The notes beneath the pieces are model-generated. The model was given only the letters and a program-made list of their open reading frames with translations. It was not told the origin of the DNA and did no database searches. Positions 32,212 to 41,302 of a stretch of DNA of 64,000 bases are shown here, in pieces. A program made the position numbers and the translations under genes. This stretch comes from JASLBX01 sp036373915 (lineage in GTDB: Bacteria > Actinomycetota > Actinomycetes > Jiangellales > Jiangellaceae), in the NCBI GenBank assembly GCA_036373915.1, contig DASUUU010000137.1:16117-80116 (forward strand). Direction: 5' to 3'. Each line of letters opens with the position of its first letter. Position 1 is the first letter of the stretch.

Positions 32212-35001
32212 ATGTCCGAGGCGGGGGGACTTGGTTCGGCGAGCATTTCGGCGCGGGAGGTCGAGGTGCTCACGGCGGTGGGCGAGCATCTGACCAACGC
32301 TGAGATCGGCGCGAAGCTCTTCATCCCTGTCCGAACCGTGGAAAGCCATATCTCGTCCCTGCTTCAGAAGCTCGGCGCCGCGGACCGCCGGGACTTGGGC
32401 GATATCGCGAGACGTCTCGACCAAGCCGGGCCGGCCGACAACTCCGCTCCGTCGGCACTGCCGTCACCGCTGACGTCGTTCGTGGGCAGGGTGGCAGAGC
32501 AGGCCGCCCTCGTCGAGGCGATCGGCCATCACCGGCAGGTGACGGCGATCGGTGCCGGTGGCGTCGGCAAGACGCGGCTGGCCTTGGCCGTGGGCGCGCA
32601 GGTCGCCGACGACTTCGCCGATGGCGTTCGGTTTGTCGATCTCGTCCCGGTGACGGTCCCGACCATGGTGGGCGCCGCCGTGGCCGCCGCGTTGGGGATC
32701 GGGGATCAGCGTGGGCGGTCGATCGAGGACGCCGTGGCCACGTCGATCGGTGACGGTGACATGCTCCTCGTACTGGACAACTGCGAGCACGTCGTCGACG
32801 CCGTGGTGCCGTTCGTCGAGCGGCTGCTGCGGGAATGTCCTCGGCTGACGGTCCTGGCGACGAGCAGAGCGCGGTTCATGGCGCCGTTCGAGTGGATCTT
32901 CACGGTGCCGCCGCTGTCACTTCCCAACTCGGCCGGAGAGTCGGACGCGGTCGCGCTGTTCCTCGACCGCTCCAGGGCGGTGGGCTGGCGTGAGATAGTC
33001 GAGACCGACCTCCGACGGGTAGAACAGATATGCCGCGCACTCGACGGTTTGGCGCTGTCCATCGAGTTGGCCGTCGCCCGGCTTCCGTCGCTGGGGCTGG
33101 ACGGGCTCGTGACGGCACTCGCAGACCACTTGCAGGTGCTCGCCGGCCGCCGGGAGGCCACCGGCCGGCACCGGTCGGTTCGCGCGGTGCTGGACTGGAG
33201 TTACGCGTTGTTGACCCCGGCAGAGCAGACGCTGCTGCGGCGGGTGGCGGTTTTCGCGGCTCCGTTCACCGCCGGCGCCGCCGCCGATGTCGCCGGGTTC
33301 GCACCGCTGGAGGCGTCGGATGTCGCCGGTGGTCTCGCCCGCCTCACGGAGCAGAGCCTGCTTGTCGGCACCCCTACGGCTGCCGGCATGCGATATCGGG
33401 CGCTGGAGACGATCCGCCAGTACGGAATCGCCGAACTCGCCTCGGTCGGTGAACTCGACCAGACGCGGTCCAGGCACCTGGCGTGGTGCCAGTCCATCGC
33501 GTCGGAACTCGGCTCAGATGACCGTGGTGATCGCGGAAGCTGGCGGGGCCGCTTCGATGAGATCGCCGACGATGTACGCGCCGCGCTTGCCTGGAGCTCG
33601 ACCCGGCCGGAGTTGCGTGAGCAGGCGTACGTACTGGCCGGAAGTCTGGCGGTGCTGGCGTTCACCCGCGGGCTCGTCGGCGAGGCGCAGCAGTGCCACG
33701 AGCGGGCCGCAGACCTCGGGCCGACATCGATCGCCCGCGCAACGGCCCTGCGCCTTGCATACGGCGCGGCCGCGGGACGTCTGGACGGCGACGCCGCGCT
33801 GCGGCTTCGCCTGGTGGCCGCGGAGACCGCCCTCGGCGAGGGCGATTCGGCCGGGGCCGCCTACGACTTCGCTCAGGCCGCCCTTGTCATGTGCCGTAAC
33901 CCGGGGTCGCTGTCCACGCCGCGCAGTCCCGACGAAGCGGACGAGTTGATCTCCCGTGCCCGCGATCTCGCCGGGGACGACGCGGCGGCCGGCGCAGCCG
34001 TCCTGACTGCCGAAGCGTTCCGGGCTGATGCCATGGAGTCCCACGAGTCGACGGCACCGGTCGCCGAGCGAGCCGTGGAACTCGCCCGCGAGGCCGGCGA
34101 TCGGTTGGCCGAGAGCGCCGCGCTCGATGCGCTCACCGCGGTGCGGGCGGGTCTCGGCGACGTGGTCGGTGCCGCCGAGGCCGCGGCCCGGCGCGCGCAG
34201 GTGCTGGCTCCCGTACGGCTCGACGTGGTGACGATCGCCGAGCATGTCGACATGCTCGATCTGGTGACCGAGACGAGCGTCTGCGCCGGCGACCTGCGTA
34301 CCGCGCGGCGGGCCGCGAAGCGAATAGCCGACCTCGGCGTGGCCGAAGAACTCCACCTGGTCGTGGCTCGACTGCTCGTCGTCAACGCCGTCGAGGGGCG
34401 GGTAAGAGACGCGCTCGCCGTGGGCGAGCTCTTCCGGGAGAGCTGGGAGCGTTCGGGCCGGCCGCGGGCCACCAACCTGGGCATGGCGGTCTGCGCGGCC
34501 GCCATGGCGTGCGGTCTCGCAGGGGACGAGCACGGCCGGCAGAACTGGCTGAGGATGCTCGATCAGCTGGGGGTCGAGCCGTCTCGCCTGGCCGGATATG
34601 GCGCGACTTTCGACGCGATCGTTCTGCTGCACCGCCACCGGCCCGGCTCAGCCCTCGAGCGGCTGGCGGTCGAGCCCGAGTCGCTCCGCCACTGGGTCAA
34701 CGGCATGTGGGTGCAGTGGTATTCGGCCCTCAAAGCCGAAGCCGCTGTCTTGGATGAAGACTCACGAGCCGGGGAGTTCCTTACGAAGGCGGCCGGCCGT
34801 GCCGCGGGCAATCCGATCGCCACGGCGATCGTCGCCCGCGCCGAAGCCCTGTCTCACGGCGACCAGGACGGTGTCCGTGCCGTCGCCGCGGCCTTCGAGG
34901 GGGCCGGATGCCCCTACCAGGCGGCCCGCACCCTGGTGCTGGTCGGCGGGGACGACGCGGCCCGCGGGGCGGACGCTCTTGCGGATCTGGGAGCCCACTA
35001 G
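32212..35001 (+). CDS. Large regulator: N-terminal LuxR-type HTH, NB-ARC ATPase, TPR-like repeats
   Basis: The product has 929 residues. Residues 10-68 form a LuxR/GerE helix-turn-helix (ISAREVEVLTAVGEHLTNAEIGAKLFIPVRTVESHISSLLQKLG). An NB-ARC/AAA-type ATPase follows, with Walker A GAGGVGKTRLAL (near 115) and Walker B MLLVLDNCEHV (near 185). The remaining part is alpha-helical repeat. The usual LAL order is ATPase first and LuxR last; here the DNA-binding domain is first. It stands just upstream of glnA2 and divergent from nadE, so it may link nutrient signals to these genes, but the target is unknown. Confidence 0.88.
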   Translation: MSEAGGLGSASISAREVEVLTAVGEHLTNAEIGAKLFIPVRTVESHISSLLQKLGAADRRDLGDIARRLDQAGPADNSAPSALPSPLTSFVGRVAEQAALVEAIGHHRQVTAIGAGGVGKTRLALAVGAQVADDFADGVRFVDLVPVTVPTMVGAAVAAALGIGDQRGRSIEDAVATSIGDGDMLLVLDNCEHVVDAVVPFVERLLRECPRLTVLATSRARFMAPFEWIFTVPPLSLPNSAGESDAVALFLDRSRAVGWREIVETDLRRVEQICRALDGLALSIELAVARLPSLGLDGLVTALADHLQVLAGRREATGRHRSVRAVLDWSYALLTPAEQTLLRRVAVFAAPFTAGAAADVAGFAPLEASDVAGGLARLTEQSLLVGTPTAAGMRYRALETIRQYGIAELASVGELDQTRSRHLAWCQSIASELGSDDRGDRGSWRGRFDEIADDVRAALAWSSTRPELREQAYVLAGSLAVLAFTRGLVGEAQQCHERAADLGPTSIARATALRLAYGAAAGRLDGDAALRLRLVAAETALGEGDSAGAAYDFAQAALVMCRNPGSLSTPRSPDEADELISRARDLAGDDAAAGAAVLTAEAFRADAMESHESTAPVAERAVELAREAGDRLAESAALDALTAVRAGLGDVVGAAEAAARRAQVLAPVRLDVVTIAEHVDMLDLVTETSVCAGDLRTARRAAKRIADLGVAEELHLVVARLLVVNAVEGRVRDALAVGELFRESWERSGRPRATNLGMAVCAAAMACGLAGDEHGRQNWLRMLDQLGVEPSRLAGYGATFDAIVLLHRHRPGSALERLAVEPESLRHWVNGMWVQWYSALKAEAAVLDEDSRAGEFLTKAAGRAAGNPIATAIVARAEALSHGDQDGVRAVAAAFEGAGCPYQAARTLVLVGGDDAARGADALADLGAH

Positions 35002-35009
35002 GTGAGGGC

Positions 35010-35025
35010 TTAACACCGCCGTAAC
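35010..35025 (+). promoter_or_regulatory. Possible GlnR half-site before glnA2
   Basis: TTAAC-N6-GTAAC lies 23 bases upstream of the glnA2 GTG and has the a-site/b-site spacing of a GlnR half box, but it lacks the second pair seen before glnA. Weak evidence. Confidence 0.25.
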
Positions 35026-35048
35026 CGAAAGCCTGCAACACTCGGTGC

Positions 35049-36386
35049 GTGGATAAGCAGCAAGAGTTCGTGCTCCGCACCCTCGAGGAGCGAGACATCC
35101 GGTTCGTTAGGCTGTGGTTCACCGACGTGCTCGGTTACCTCAAGTCCGTCGCGGTGGCTCCGGCTGAACTTGAATCAGCGTTCGCCGAAGGCATCGGGTT
35201 CGACGGCTCGGCCATCGAGGGCTTCGCTCGGGTGTACGAGGCAGACATGCTCGCCAAACCCGACCCCACGACGTTCCAGGTGCTGCCGTGGCGTGGCGAG
35301 AGCAACGGCACGGCCCGGATGTTCTGCGACATCCTGATGCCCGACGGGTCCCCGTCCTTTGCCGATCCGAGGTACGTGCTCAAGCGAACGCTCAGCAGGG
35401 CGGCCGAGAAGGGATTCACGTTCTACACCCACCCGGAGATCGAGTTCTTCCTGTTCAAGGACCGTCCGGAGCCTGGCCAGCAGCCGCAGCCGGTCGATGC
35501 GAGCGGGTTCTTCGACCACACGCCGCACAGCATCGCTCACGACTTCCGCCGCGACGCCATCACGATGCTCGAGGAGATGGGCATCTCGGTGGAGTTCAGC
35601 CACCACGAGGGGGCTCCCGGGCAGCAGGAGATCGACCTGCGGTACGCGGACGCGCTGACCACCGCCGACAACATCATGACGTTCCGCGTCGTGATCAAGG
35701 AGGTCGCGCTGACGCAGGGCCTCTACGCGACGTTCATGCCCAAGCCGTTCACCGAGTGGCCGGGCTCGGGGATGCACACGCACCTGTCCCTGTTCGAGGG
35801 CGATACCAACGTCTTCCACGAGGCGGGCGCGCAGTACCAGCTGTCGAAGACCGGGCGGTCGTTCATCGCCGGGCTGCTTCGGCATGCACCCGAGATCACG
35901 GCCATCACCTGCCAGTGGGTCAACTCGTTCAAGCGCCTGATGGGCGGGGGAGAGGCGCCGGCCTACGTCTGCTGGGGCCACAACAACAGGTCCGCGCTCG
36001 TGCGGGTGCCGATGTACAAGCCGGGCAAGGGTCAGTCGACGCGCGCGGAGTACCGCGCACTGGACGCGGCCAGCAACCCGTACCTGGCGCTCGCCGTCAT
36101 GCTGGCGGCCGGCATGAAGGGCATCGAGGAGGGGTATGAGCTGCCACCCGGCGCCGAGGACGACGTCTGGGCGCTCACCGAGTTGGAGCGCTCCGCGCTC
36201 GGCATCGATCCGCTGCCGTCGTCACTGGCCGAGGCGATCCGGGTGATGGAGCGTTCGGAGCTGGTCGCGGGAACCCTCGGCGAGCACGTGTTCGAGTTCT
36301 TCCTGCGGAACAAGCGGGCAGAGTGGGACGACTACCGCCGCCAGGTGAGCGCGTACGAACGCGACCGCATGCTGCCCGTCCTCTAG
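35049..36386 (+). CDS. glnA2: Glutamine synthetase-like protein, GlnA2 type
   Basis: The product has 445 residues of the type I glutamine synthetase fold: FDGSAIEGFARVYEADM, PEIEFFLFKD, GSGMHTHLSLF and NNRSALVRVP carry the metal and ammonia/ATP site residues. Compared with the glnA product at 48686 it lacks the adenylylation-loop tyrosine (ELPPGAEDDVWAL replaces LYELPPEE), so it is not expected to be modified by GlnE. Location beside glnE matches glnA2 of Mycobacterium tuberculosis. Such paralogues may be true synthetases or gamma-glutamyl amine ligases; activity is not certain. GTG start. Confidence 0.88.
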   Translation: MDKQQEFVLRTLEERDIRFVRLWFTDVLGYLKSVAVAPAELESAFAEGIGFDGSAIEGFARVYEADMLAKPDPTTFQVLPWRGESNGTARMFCDILMPDGSPSFADPRYVLKRTLSRAAEKGFTFYTHPEIEFFLFKDRPEPGQQPQPVDASGFFDHTPHSIAHDFRRDAITMLEEMGISVEFSHHEGAPGQQEIDLRYADALTTADNIMTFRVVIKEVALTQGLYATFMPKPFTEWPGSGMHTHLSLFEGDTNVFHEAGAQYQLSKTGRSFIAGLLRHAPEITAITCQWVNSFKRLMGGGEAPAYVCWGHNNRSALVRVPMYKPGKGQSTRAEYRALDAASNPYLALAVMLAAGMKGIEEGYELPPGAEDDVWALTELERSALGIDPLPSSLAEAIRVMERSELVAGTLGEHVFEFFLRNKRAEWDDYRRQVSAYERDRMLPVL

Positions 36387-36398
36387 CCCGCGCCGATC

Positions 36399-37118
36399 AT
36401 GCAGAAGTGGGACGAGCGACGGCGTGTCGTAGTCATCGAGCACGAGCCGGGCTGCCCGCTGGACCGGTTCGCCGGCTGGCTGACCGGGGTGACCGCCGAG
36501 GTCGTGCGCCCGTACGCAGGCGACGGTGTGCCGGATCAGGTGCGGCACGGGCTCATCGTCCTGGGCGGCCAGATGTCCGCCTACGACGACACCACCGCGC
36601 CGTGGTTGCCCGCCGTGCGCCGCCTGCTGGCCCGATCGGTCGGTGAGGGCGTCCCCACCCTAGGGATTTGCCTCGGCGCGCAGTTGCTCGCCGCAGCGTG
36701 CGGGGGACGGGTCGACGTCGCAGCCGCGCCCGGCCGGGAATCCGGTGTGGTCGACGTGCGGTGGCGGCCCGAAGCCGCCTTCGACCCGCTGGTGGCCGGG
36801 TTGGACGACCCGTTCCCGGGACCGAGCATGCATGCCGACGCGGTGGCGGCGTTGCCTCCTGGCTCGACGTGGCTCGCGTCCAGCGCGATGTATCCGCACC
36901 AGGTGTTCCGGGTCGGCGTCGCGGCATGGGGAGTGCAGTTCCACCCCGAGGTGAGCTTGACGACGTTCGAAGGCTGGGCCGGCGAACATCCGGACGTAGA
37001 CACGCCGGCCGTGACCGCCGTGTTCGCCCGGCGGGATGCCGAGGTGGCCGCAGCCGGTCGGCGGCTCGCGCAGCGCTTTGCCGGGCTGGTCGCGGCCGCC
37101 GAGGTGCGGAACGTCTGA
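36399..37118 (+). CDS. Class I glutamine amidotransferase
   Basis: The product has 239 residues with catalytic triad elements: GICLGAQLLA (Cys nucleophile, about 89) and GVQFHPEV (His and Glu, about 183). Such stand-alone GATase1 proteins release ammonia from glutamine or hydrolyse gamma-glutamyl compounds. Being 12 bases after the glnA2 gene, it could process a gamma-glutamylated product of that enzyme (PuuA/PuuD-like logic); this is inference. Its stop overlaps the crcB start. Confidence 0.88.
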   Translation: MQKWDERRRVVVIEHEPGCPLDRFAGWLTGVTAEVVRPYAGDGVPDQVRHGLIVLGGQMSAYDDTTAPWLPAVRRLLARSVGEGVPTLGICLGAQLLAAACGGRVDVAAAPGRESGVVDVRWRPEAAFDPLVAGLDDPFPGPSMHADAVAALPPGSTWLASSAMYPHQVFRVGVAAWGVQFHPEVSLTTFEGWAGEHPDVDTPAVTAVFARRDAEVAAAGRRLAQRFAGLVAAAEVRNV

Positions 37119-37525
37119 TGCGCCGACGGTCGCAGGTCGTGGGCGTCGTCGCAGTCGGCGGCGTGATGGGGGCAGAGGCGCGCTACGGGGTCGACCTGCT
37201 GGTGCCCAGCGGGGGCGGCATTCCCTGGGGGACGCTGCTGGTCAACGTCTCCGGCTGCCTGGTCATCGGAGTACTGATGGTCGTGCTCCTCGAGCTCACC
37301 GCGCAGCACCGGCTGCTGCGGCCGTTCCTGGGCATCGGCGTGCTCGGCGGGTTCACGACGTTCTCGGCCTACGCCGTCGAGATCCAGGCACTGCTGGACG
37401 ACGCCCGGGTGATCCTTGCGCTGGCGTATCTCGCCGCCTCGCCGGTGCTGGCCATTGCGTCCTGCTGGGCTGGTGCGGCACTGGCCCGTACTGTCATCAA
37501 TCATCGGCGAGGAGGACATCGATGA
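37118..37525 (+). CDS. crcB: Fluoride ion channel Fluc (CrcB), first subunit
   Basis: The product has 135 residues and four helices. Fluc signatures GGVMGAEARYGVDLL, WGTLLVNVSGCLVIGVL and GGFTTFSAYAVE are present. Fluc proteins work as dual-topology dimers; here the two halves are separate genes (37118 and 37860). ATG overlaps the previous stop as TGATG. It exports fluoride from the cytoplasm. Confidence 0.93.
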   Translation: MRRRSQVVGVVAVGGVMGAEARYGVDLLVPSGGGIPWGTLLVNVSGCLVIGVLMVVLLELTAQHRLLRPFLGIGVLGGFTTFSAYAVEIQALLDDARVILALAYLAASPVLAIASCWAGAALARTVINHRRGGHR

Positions 37526-37863
37526 CGATGACCGGCCCGGCCCGCAGACTGACCATCATCGTGGGCGAGGACGACACTTGGCATGGCAAGCCGCTGTACA
37601 CCGAGATCGTCCATCGAGCGCACGCCGCAGGCATGGCCGGCGCCAGCGTGTTCCGCGGTATCGAGGGGTACGGAGCGTCCAACCACATCCACACCACCCG
37701 CATCCTGAGCCTGTCCGACGACCTTCCGGTGTCAGTGGTCATCGTCGACCGCGCCGAACGGATCGACGGATTCCTGCCGCTGCTCTCCGAGCTGTCCGTG
37801 GAAGGGCTGATCATGGTCGAGGACGTCGAGGTCCTGCACTACGCGGGGCGAAGCGGCACGTGA
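37522..37863 (+). CDS. DUF190 family protein
   Basis: The product has 113 residues: LTIIVGEDDTWHGKPLYTEIVHRAHAAGMAGASVFRGIEGYG is the DUF190 hallmark (PII-like fold), with IVDRAERIDGFLP later. DUF190 genes commonly sit with crcB; the protein may regulate the channel by ligand binding. GAGGAGG precedes ATG 37522. Start and stop overlap both flanking crcB genes, so translation is tightly coupled. Confidence 0.9.
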   Translation: MTMTGPARRLTIIVGEDDTWHGKPLYTEIVHRAHAAGMAGASVFRGIEGYGASNHIHTTRILSLSDDLPVSVVIVDRAERIDGFLPLLSELSVEGLIMVEDVEVLHYAGRSGT

Positions 37864-38231
37864 CCGTCCTGTACATCGCGCTCGGCGCCGCCGCGGGGGC
37901 TCCGTTGCGCTTTCTCACCGATATCGTGATCCAGCGCCGCCACGACAGCGTGTTCCCGTGGGGCACGCTGGCCGTGAACGTGGTCGGTTCGTTCCTGTTC
38001 GGCGCGATCGTGGCCCTCGCTGCGGAAGGAGAGCTCGGTGCCGGCACGGTCGCGGGACTGGGTGTCGGATTCTCCGGAGCGCTGACCACCTACAGCACGT
38101 TCGCGTACGAGACTCTGCGCCTCATCGACGGCGGTGCGCGCTTGTTCGCCCTGGCCAACGTCGGCCTCAGCGTGGCCGCCGGGCTGGGCGCCGCGTCCGT
38201 CGGGTGGACGCTCGGTTCGGCCGTGGCGTGA
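37860..38231 (+). CDS. crcB: Fluoride ion channel Fluc (CrcB), second subunit
   Basis: The product has 123 residues and four helices: ALGAAAGAPLRFLTD, PWGTLAVNVVGSFLFG and GFSGALTTYSTFAYETLRL, the last matching the TTFSTF track residues. GTG 37860 overlaps the DUF190 stop (GTGA). It probably forms a heterodimer with the 37118 subunit. The gene ends 17 bases before glnE. Confidence 0.93.
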   Translation: MTVLYIALGAAAGAPLRFLTDIVIQRRHDSVFPWGTLAVNVVGSFLFGAIVALAAEGELGAGTVAGLGVGFSGALTTYSTFAYETLRLIDGGARLFALANVGLSVAAGLGAASVGWTLGSAVA

Positions 38232-38248
38232 TCCGTTAGGTTCAGAGC

Positions 38249-41194
38249 GTGGTCGAACGCGGGGCGCGCACATCCAGCACGGTGGCGTGGCTCGCCCGCG
38301 CGGGGTTCGCCGACGCCGCGGCCGCAGCCCGCGAGCTCGAGCGGCCCGATCTGCGTGAGCTCGCCGGCGACGAGGAGTTCCTCCGGTCCGTCAGTCATGC
38401 CGCCGACCCCGATCTGGCCCTCAACACCGTCGCCCGGTTGCTCCACGTGGCGCCGGACGCCAGCGCGCTATCGAACGCACTTGCTGAGGACGATGAGTTC
38501 CGCGCGCGGCTGCTGGCCGTGGCCGGATTCAGTACCGCGCTCGGCGACCACCTCGTCCGGCATCCCGAGCAGTGGCACGACCTGCGACGCCAGGACCTGA
38601 CCGATCGTCCGGACCAGGCGCAGGTTCGCGCTGCGCTCGGGCAGGCGACCACTGCGGACGAACTACGAATCGAGTACCGGCGCTGGTTGCTGCAGCTGGC
38701 CGCCCTCGACCTGACCGACGTGCTGGACATGGCTCCGGTATCGGCCGAGTTGGCCGTCCTGGCCGCCGCGACCCTGGACGCGGCGCTGGAGATGGCCGCT
38801 CGGGACCTGCCGGCAGAAGCCGAGCCCTGCCGGCTGGCGGTCATCGGGATGGGCAAGACCGGGGGAGCCGAGCTCAACTACGTCTCCGACGTGGACGTCA
38901 TCTTCGTGGCTGAACCTGTGGCCGGTGGCAATGAACCCGCCGCGTTGAAGACGGCGACGACCCTCGCCACCGCAATGATGCGGTTGTGCTCGGAGTACAC
39001 CGCCGAGGGAACGATTTGGCCGGTGGACGCGGCCCTGCGTCCCGAGGGTAAGGCCGGCCCGCTCGTCCGGACGGTTGCGAGCCACACCGCGTACTACCGG
39101 ACGTGGGCCAGCACGTGGGAGTTCCAGGCTCTGCTGAAGGCGCGTTACGTGGCCGGTGACCGCGCGCTCGCCGACGAGTACCTGTCCGCCGTCGGGCCAC
39201 TCGTGTGGCGGGCCGCGGACCGGGAGGGATTCGTCGAGGATGTTCGGGCCATGCGGCGCCGGGTCACCGAGCAGGTGCGACCGGCGGAAGCCGATCGGCA
39301 GCTCAAGCTCGGCCGCGGTGGCCTCCGAGACGTCGAATTCGCGGTCCAGCTGCTCCAGCTCGTGCACGGTCGCGCGGACGAGTCGTTGCGGTCGCCGAAC
39401 ACCCTTGACGCGCTCGAAGCGTTGATCGCCGGCGGGTACGTCGGCCGGGCCGATGGCGCCGTGCTGGACGAGGCTTACCGGTTTCTTCGCACCCTCGAGC
39501 ACCGGATCCAGCTGCGGCGGTTGCGCCGGACGCATGTGATGCCTGCCCAGGAGGACCAGCTTCGCCGCCTCGCCCGCGCGCTGGGGATGCGCCACGCGGA
39601 CGAGCTGACCTCCACCTGGCGCCGTCATGCCATGGAGGTACGCCGGCTGCACGAGAAGCTCTTCTACCGGCCGCTGCTCAGCGCCGTGGCCCGGTTGCCG
39701 GGTGAGGAGGCCCGGCTGACCCCAGAGGCCGCCCGGCAGCGGTTCGAAGCCCTCGGTTACCTGGATCCGGCCGGCGCGTTGCGCCACCTCGAGGCGCTGA
39801 CCCGCGGAGTGTCGCGCCGTGCCGCCATCCAGCGCACGCTGCTGCCGGTGCTGCTGGGCTGGTTCGCCGACGGCCCGGAGCCGGACGCTGGGCTGGCCGG
39901 TTTTCGCAAGGTCAGCGATGCCCTTGGGGACACGCACTGGTACCTGCGGCTGTTGCGGGACGAGCGGGCCGCCGCCGAGCGGATGGCGCGAGTTCTCTCG
40001 TCCGGCCGCTACGCCACCGAACTGCTGCTCCGGGCGCCCGAGGCGGTGAAGATCTTCGGTGATGATGCCGAACTCGTCCCGCGCCCGCGCGAGCCGCTGG
40101 AAGCCGAGGCGTCGGCCGGCGTTCCCCGGCATGACGACCCGATCGCCGCCATCGGCGGGGTACGCGCCATGCGGCGGCGTGAGCTGTTCCGGATCGCGAC
40201 AGCCGACCTGGTCGGGCGGCTGTCGACGCAAGCCGTCGGCGACGCATTGACCACCGTTGCCGAGGCGACGCTCGCCGGTGCTCTCGAGACGGCCGTTCGG
40301 GCCGTAGAGGACGACCGCGGCGAACCGCTCGGCACCCGCCTGAGCGTCATCGCCATGGGGCGTCTCGGCGGCCGCGAGATGGGGTACGCCTCGGATGCCG
40401 ACGTGCTCTTCGTCCACGACCCGCTGGACGGCACCGACGACCAGCGGGCCGCCGAGTCAGCACTCGCCGTCGCCAACGAGATGCGCCGGCTGCTGTCCGC
40501 GCCGTCCCCGGAACCTGCCCTCGAGATCGACCCGAATCTGCGGCCCGAAGGCCGGCAGGGGCCACTCGTACGGACGCTGGCCTCGTACGCCGCCTACTAC
40601 GCCCGGTGGGCGGAGGTGTGGGAGCGGCAGGCCCTGCTGCGTGCCGCGCCATGCTGCGGCGACCCGCTGCTCGCCGAACGCTTCATGGAGCTGATCGACC
40701 CGTTGCGTTGGCCGCGCGCCGGCCTGACCGAAGCGCAGGTGCGGGAGATTCGCCGAATCAAGGCGCGCGTCGAGTCCGAGCGGCTACCGAGAGGGGCCGA
40801 CAGGTCTATGCACCTGAAGTTGGGGCCCGGCGGGTTGGCCGACGTGGAGTGGACGGCGCAGCTGATCCAGCTTCGGCACGGCCATGCTGTGCCGGAGCTC
40901 CGGACCACGCAGACCAGGCGGGCTCTCGACGCGGCCGTGGACGCTGAGTTGCTGGCTCCGGCCGACCGTGACGTTCTCGTCGAGGCGTGGAGCATGGCAA
41001 GCTCGGTCAGGAACGCACTCGTGCTGGTCAGCGGCCGGCAGTCGGATGTGCTGCCGACGGACGTCAGTACTCTGGCGGCGTTGTCGCGAGTGGTCGGCTA
41101 CGGCCCAGGGGCGGTGGCGACATTCCTCGACGACTACCGCCGGAGGGCACGGCGGGCCCGCACCGTGGTCGAACGGATCTTCTTCCAAACGTAA
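38249..41194 (+). CDS. glnE: Bifunctional glutamine synthetase adenylyltransferase/deadenylase
   Basis: The product has 981 residues with two nucleotidyltransferase domains: GMGKTGGAELNYVSDVDVIFV (about 200-220, deadenylylating half) and AMGRLGGREMGYASDADVLFV (about 703-723, adenylylating half), each with the G-G-x-E-x-x-Y-x-S-D-x-D signature and followed by helical glutamine-synthetase-modifying regions (LKLGRGGLRDVEFAVQL; LKLGPGGLADVEWTAQL). It adds or removes AMP on the tyrosine of GlnA (Y402 here) according to nitrogen state. GTG start. Length matches actinobacterial GlnE. Confidence 0.96.
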   Translation: MVERGARTSSTVAWLARAGFADAAAAARELERPDLRELAGDEEFLRSVSHAADPDLALNTVARLLHVAPDASALSNALAEDDEFRARLLAVAGFSTALGDHLVRHPEQWHDLRRQDLTDRPDQAQVRAALGQATTADELRIEYRRWLLQLAALDLTDVLDMAPVSAELAVLAAATLDAALEMAARDLPAEAEPCRLAVIGMGKTGGAELNYVSDVDVIFVAEPVAGGNEPAALKTATTLATAMMRLCSEYTAEGTIWPVDAALRPEGKAGPLVRTVASHTAYYRTWASTWEFQALLKARYVAGDRALADEYLSAVGPLVWRAADREGFVEDVRAMRRRVTEQVRPAEADRQLKLGRGGLRDVEFAVQLLQLVHGRADESLRSPNTLDALEALIAGGYVGRADGAVLDEAYRFLRTLEHRIQLRRLRRTHVMPAQEDQLRRLARALGMRHADELTSTWRRHAMEVRRLHEKLFYRPLLSAVARLPGEEARLTPEAARQRFEALGYLDPAGALRHLEALTRGVSRRAAIQRTLLPVLLGWFADGPEPDAGLAGFRKVSDALGDTHWYLRLLRDERAAAERMARVLSSGRYATELLLRAPEAVKIFGDDAELVPRPREPLEAEASAGVPRHDDPIAAIGGVRAMRRRELFRIATADLVGRLSTQAVGDALTTVAEATLAGALETAVRAVEDDRGEPLGTRLSVIAMGRLGGREMGYASDADVLFVHDPLDGTDDQRAAESALAVANEMRRLLSAPSPEPALEIDPNLRPEGRQGPLVRTLASYAAYYARWAEVWERQALLRAAPCCGDPLLAERFMELIDPLRWPRAGLTEAQVREIRRIKARVESERLPRGADRSMHLKLGPGGLADVEWTAQLIQLRHGHAVPELRTTQTRRALDAAVDAELLAPADRDVLVEAWSMASSVRNALVLVSGRQSDVLPTDVSTLAALSRVVGYGPGAVATFLDDYRRRARRARTVVERIFFQT

Positions 41195-41258
41195 CCGCGC
41201 GCCCTTGACCAGACGTCGCCTTGGGGACAAACTGGGGCAGGACGCCGTGAGAAGCCGG

Positions 41259-41302
41259 TGGTAGTGGTCGAAGAGCAGACCGATAGTGTGCCTGGTCATG
41301 AT
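41259..41302 (+). promoter_or_regulatory. Probable SARP-binding promoter of the transthyretin-like/SARP operon
   Basis: Heptamers TGGTAGT (41259), GAAGAGC (41270) and CGATAGT (41281) are spaced exactly 11 bp, the geometry bound by SARP regulators on one DNA face. A -10-like CATGAT follows at 41297-41302, 9 bp after the last heptamer. The same arrangement stands before the peptide gene (44673-44716). Consensus is GGATAGT; the outer heptamers fit best. This predicts autoactivation by the SARP encoded at 41723. Confidence 0.6.

Noticed and set aside
36387..37117. Fluoride riboswitch before the crcB genes
   Set aside because: The crcB start overlaps the preceding gene, leaving no leader, and no riboswitch motif was found upstream.
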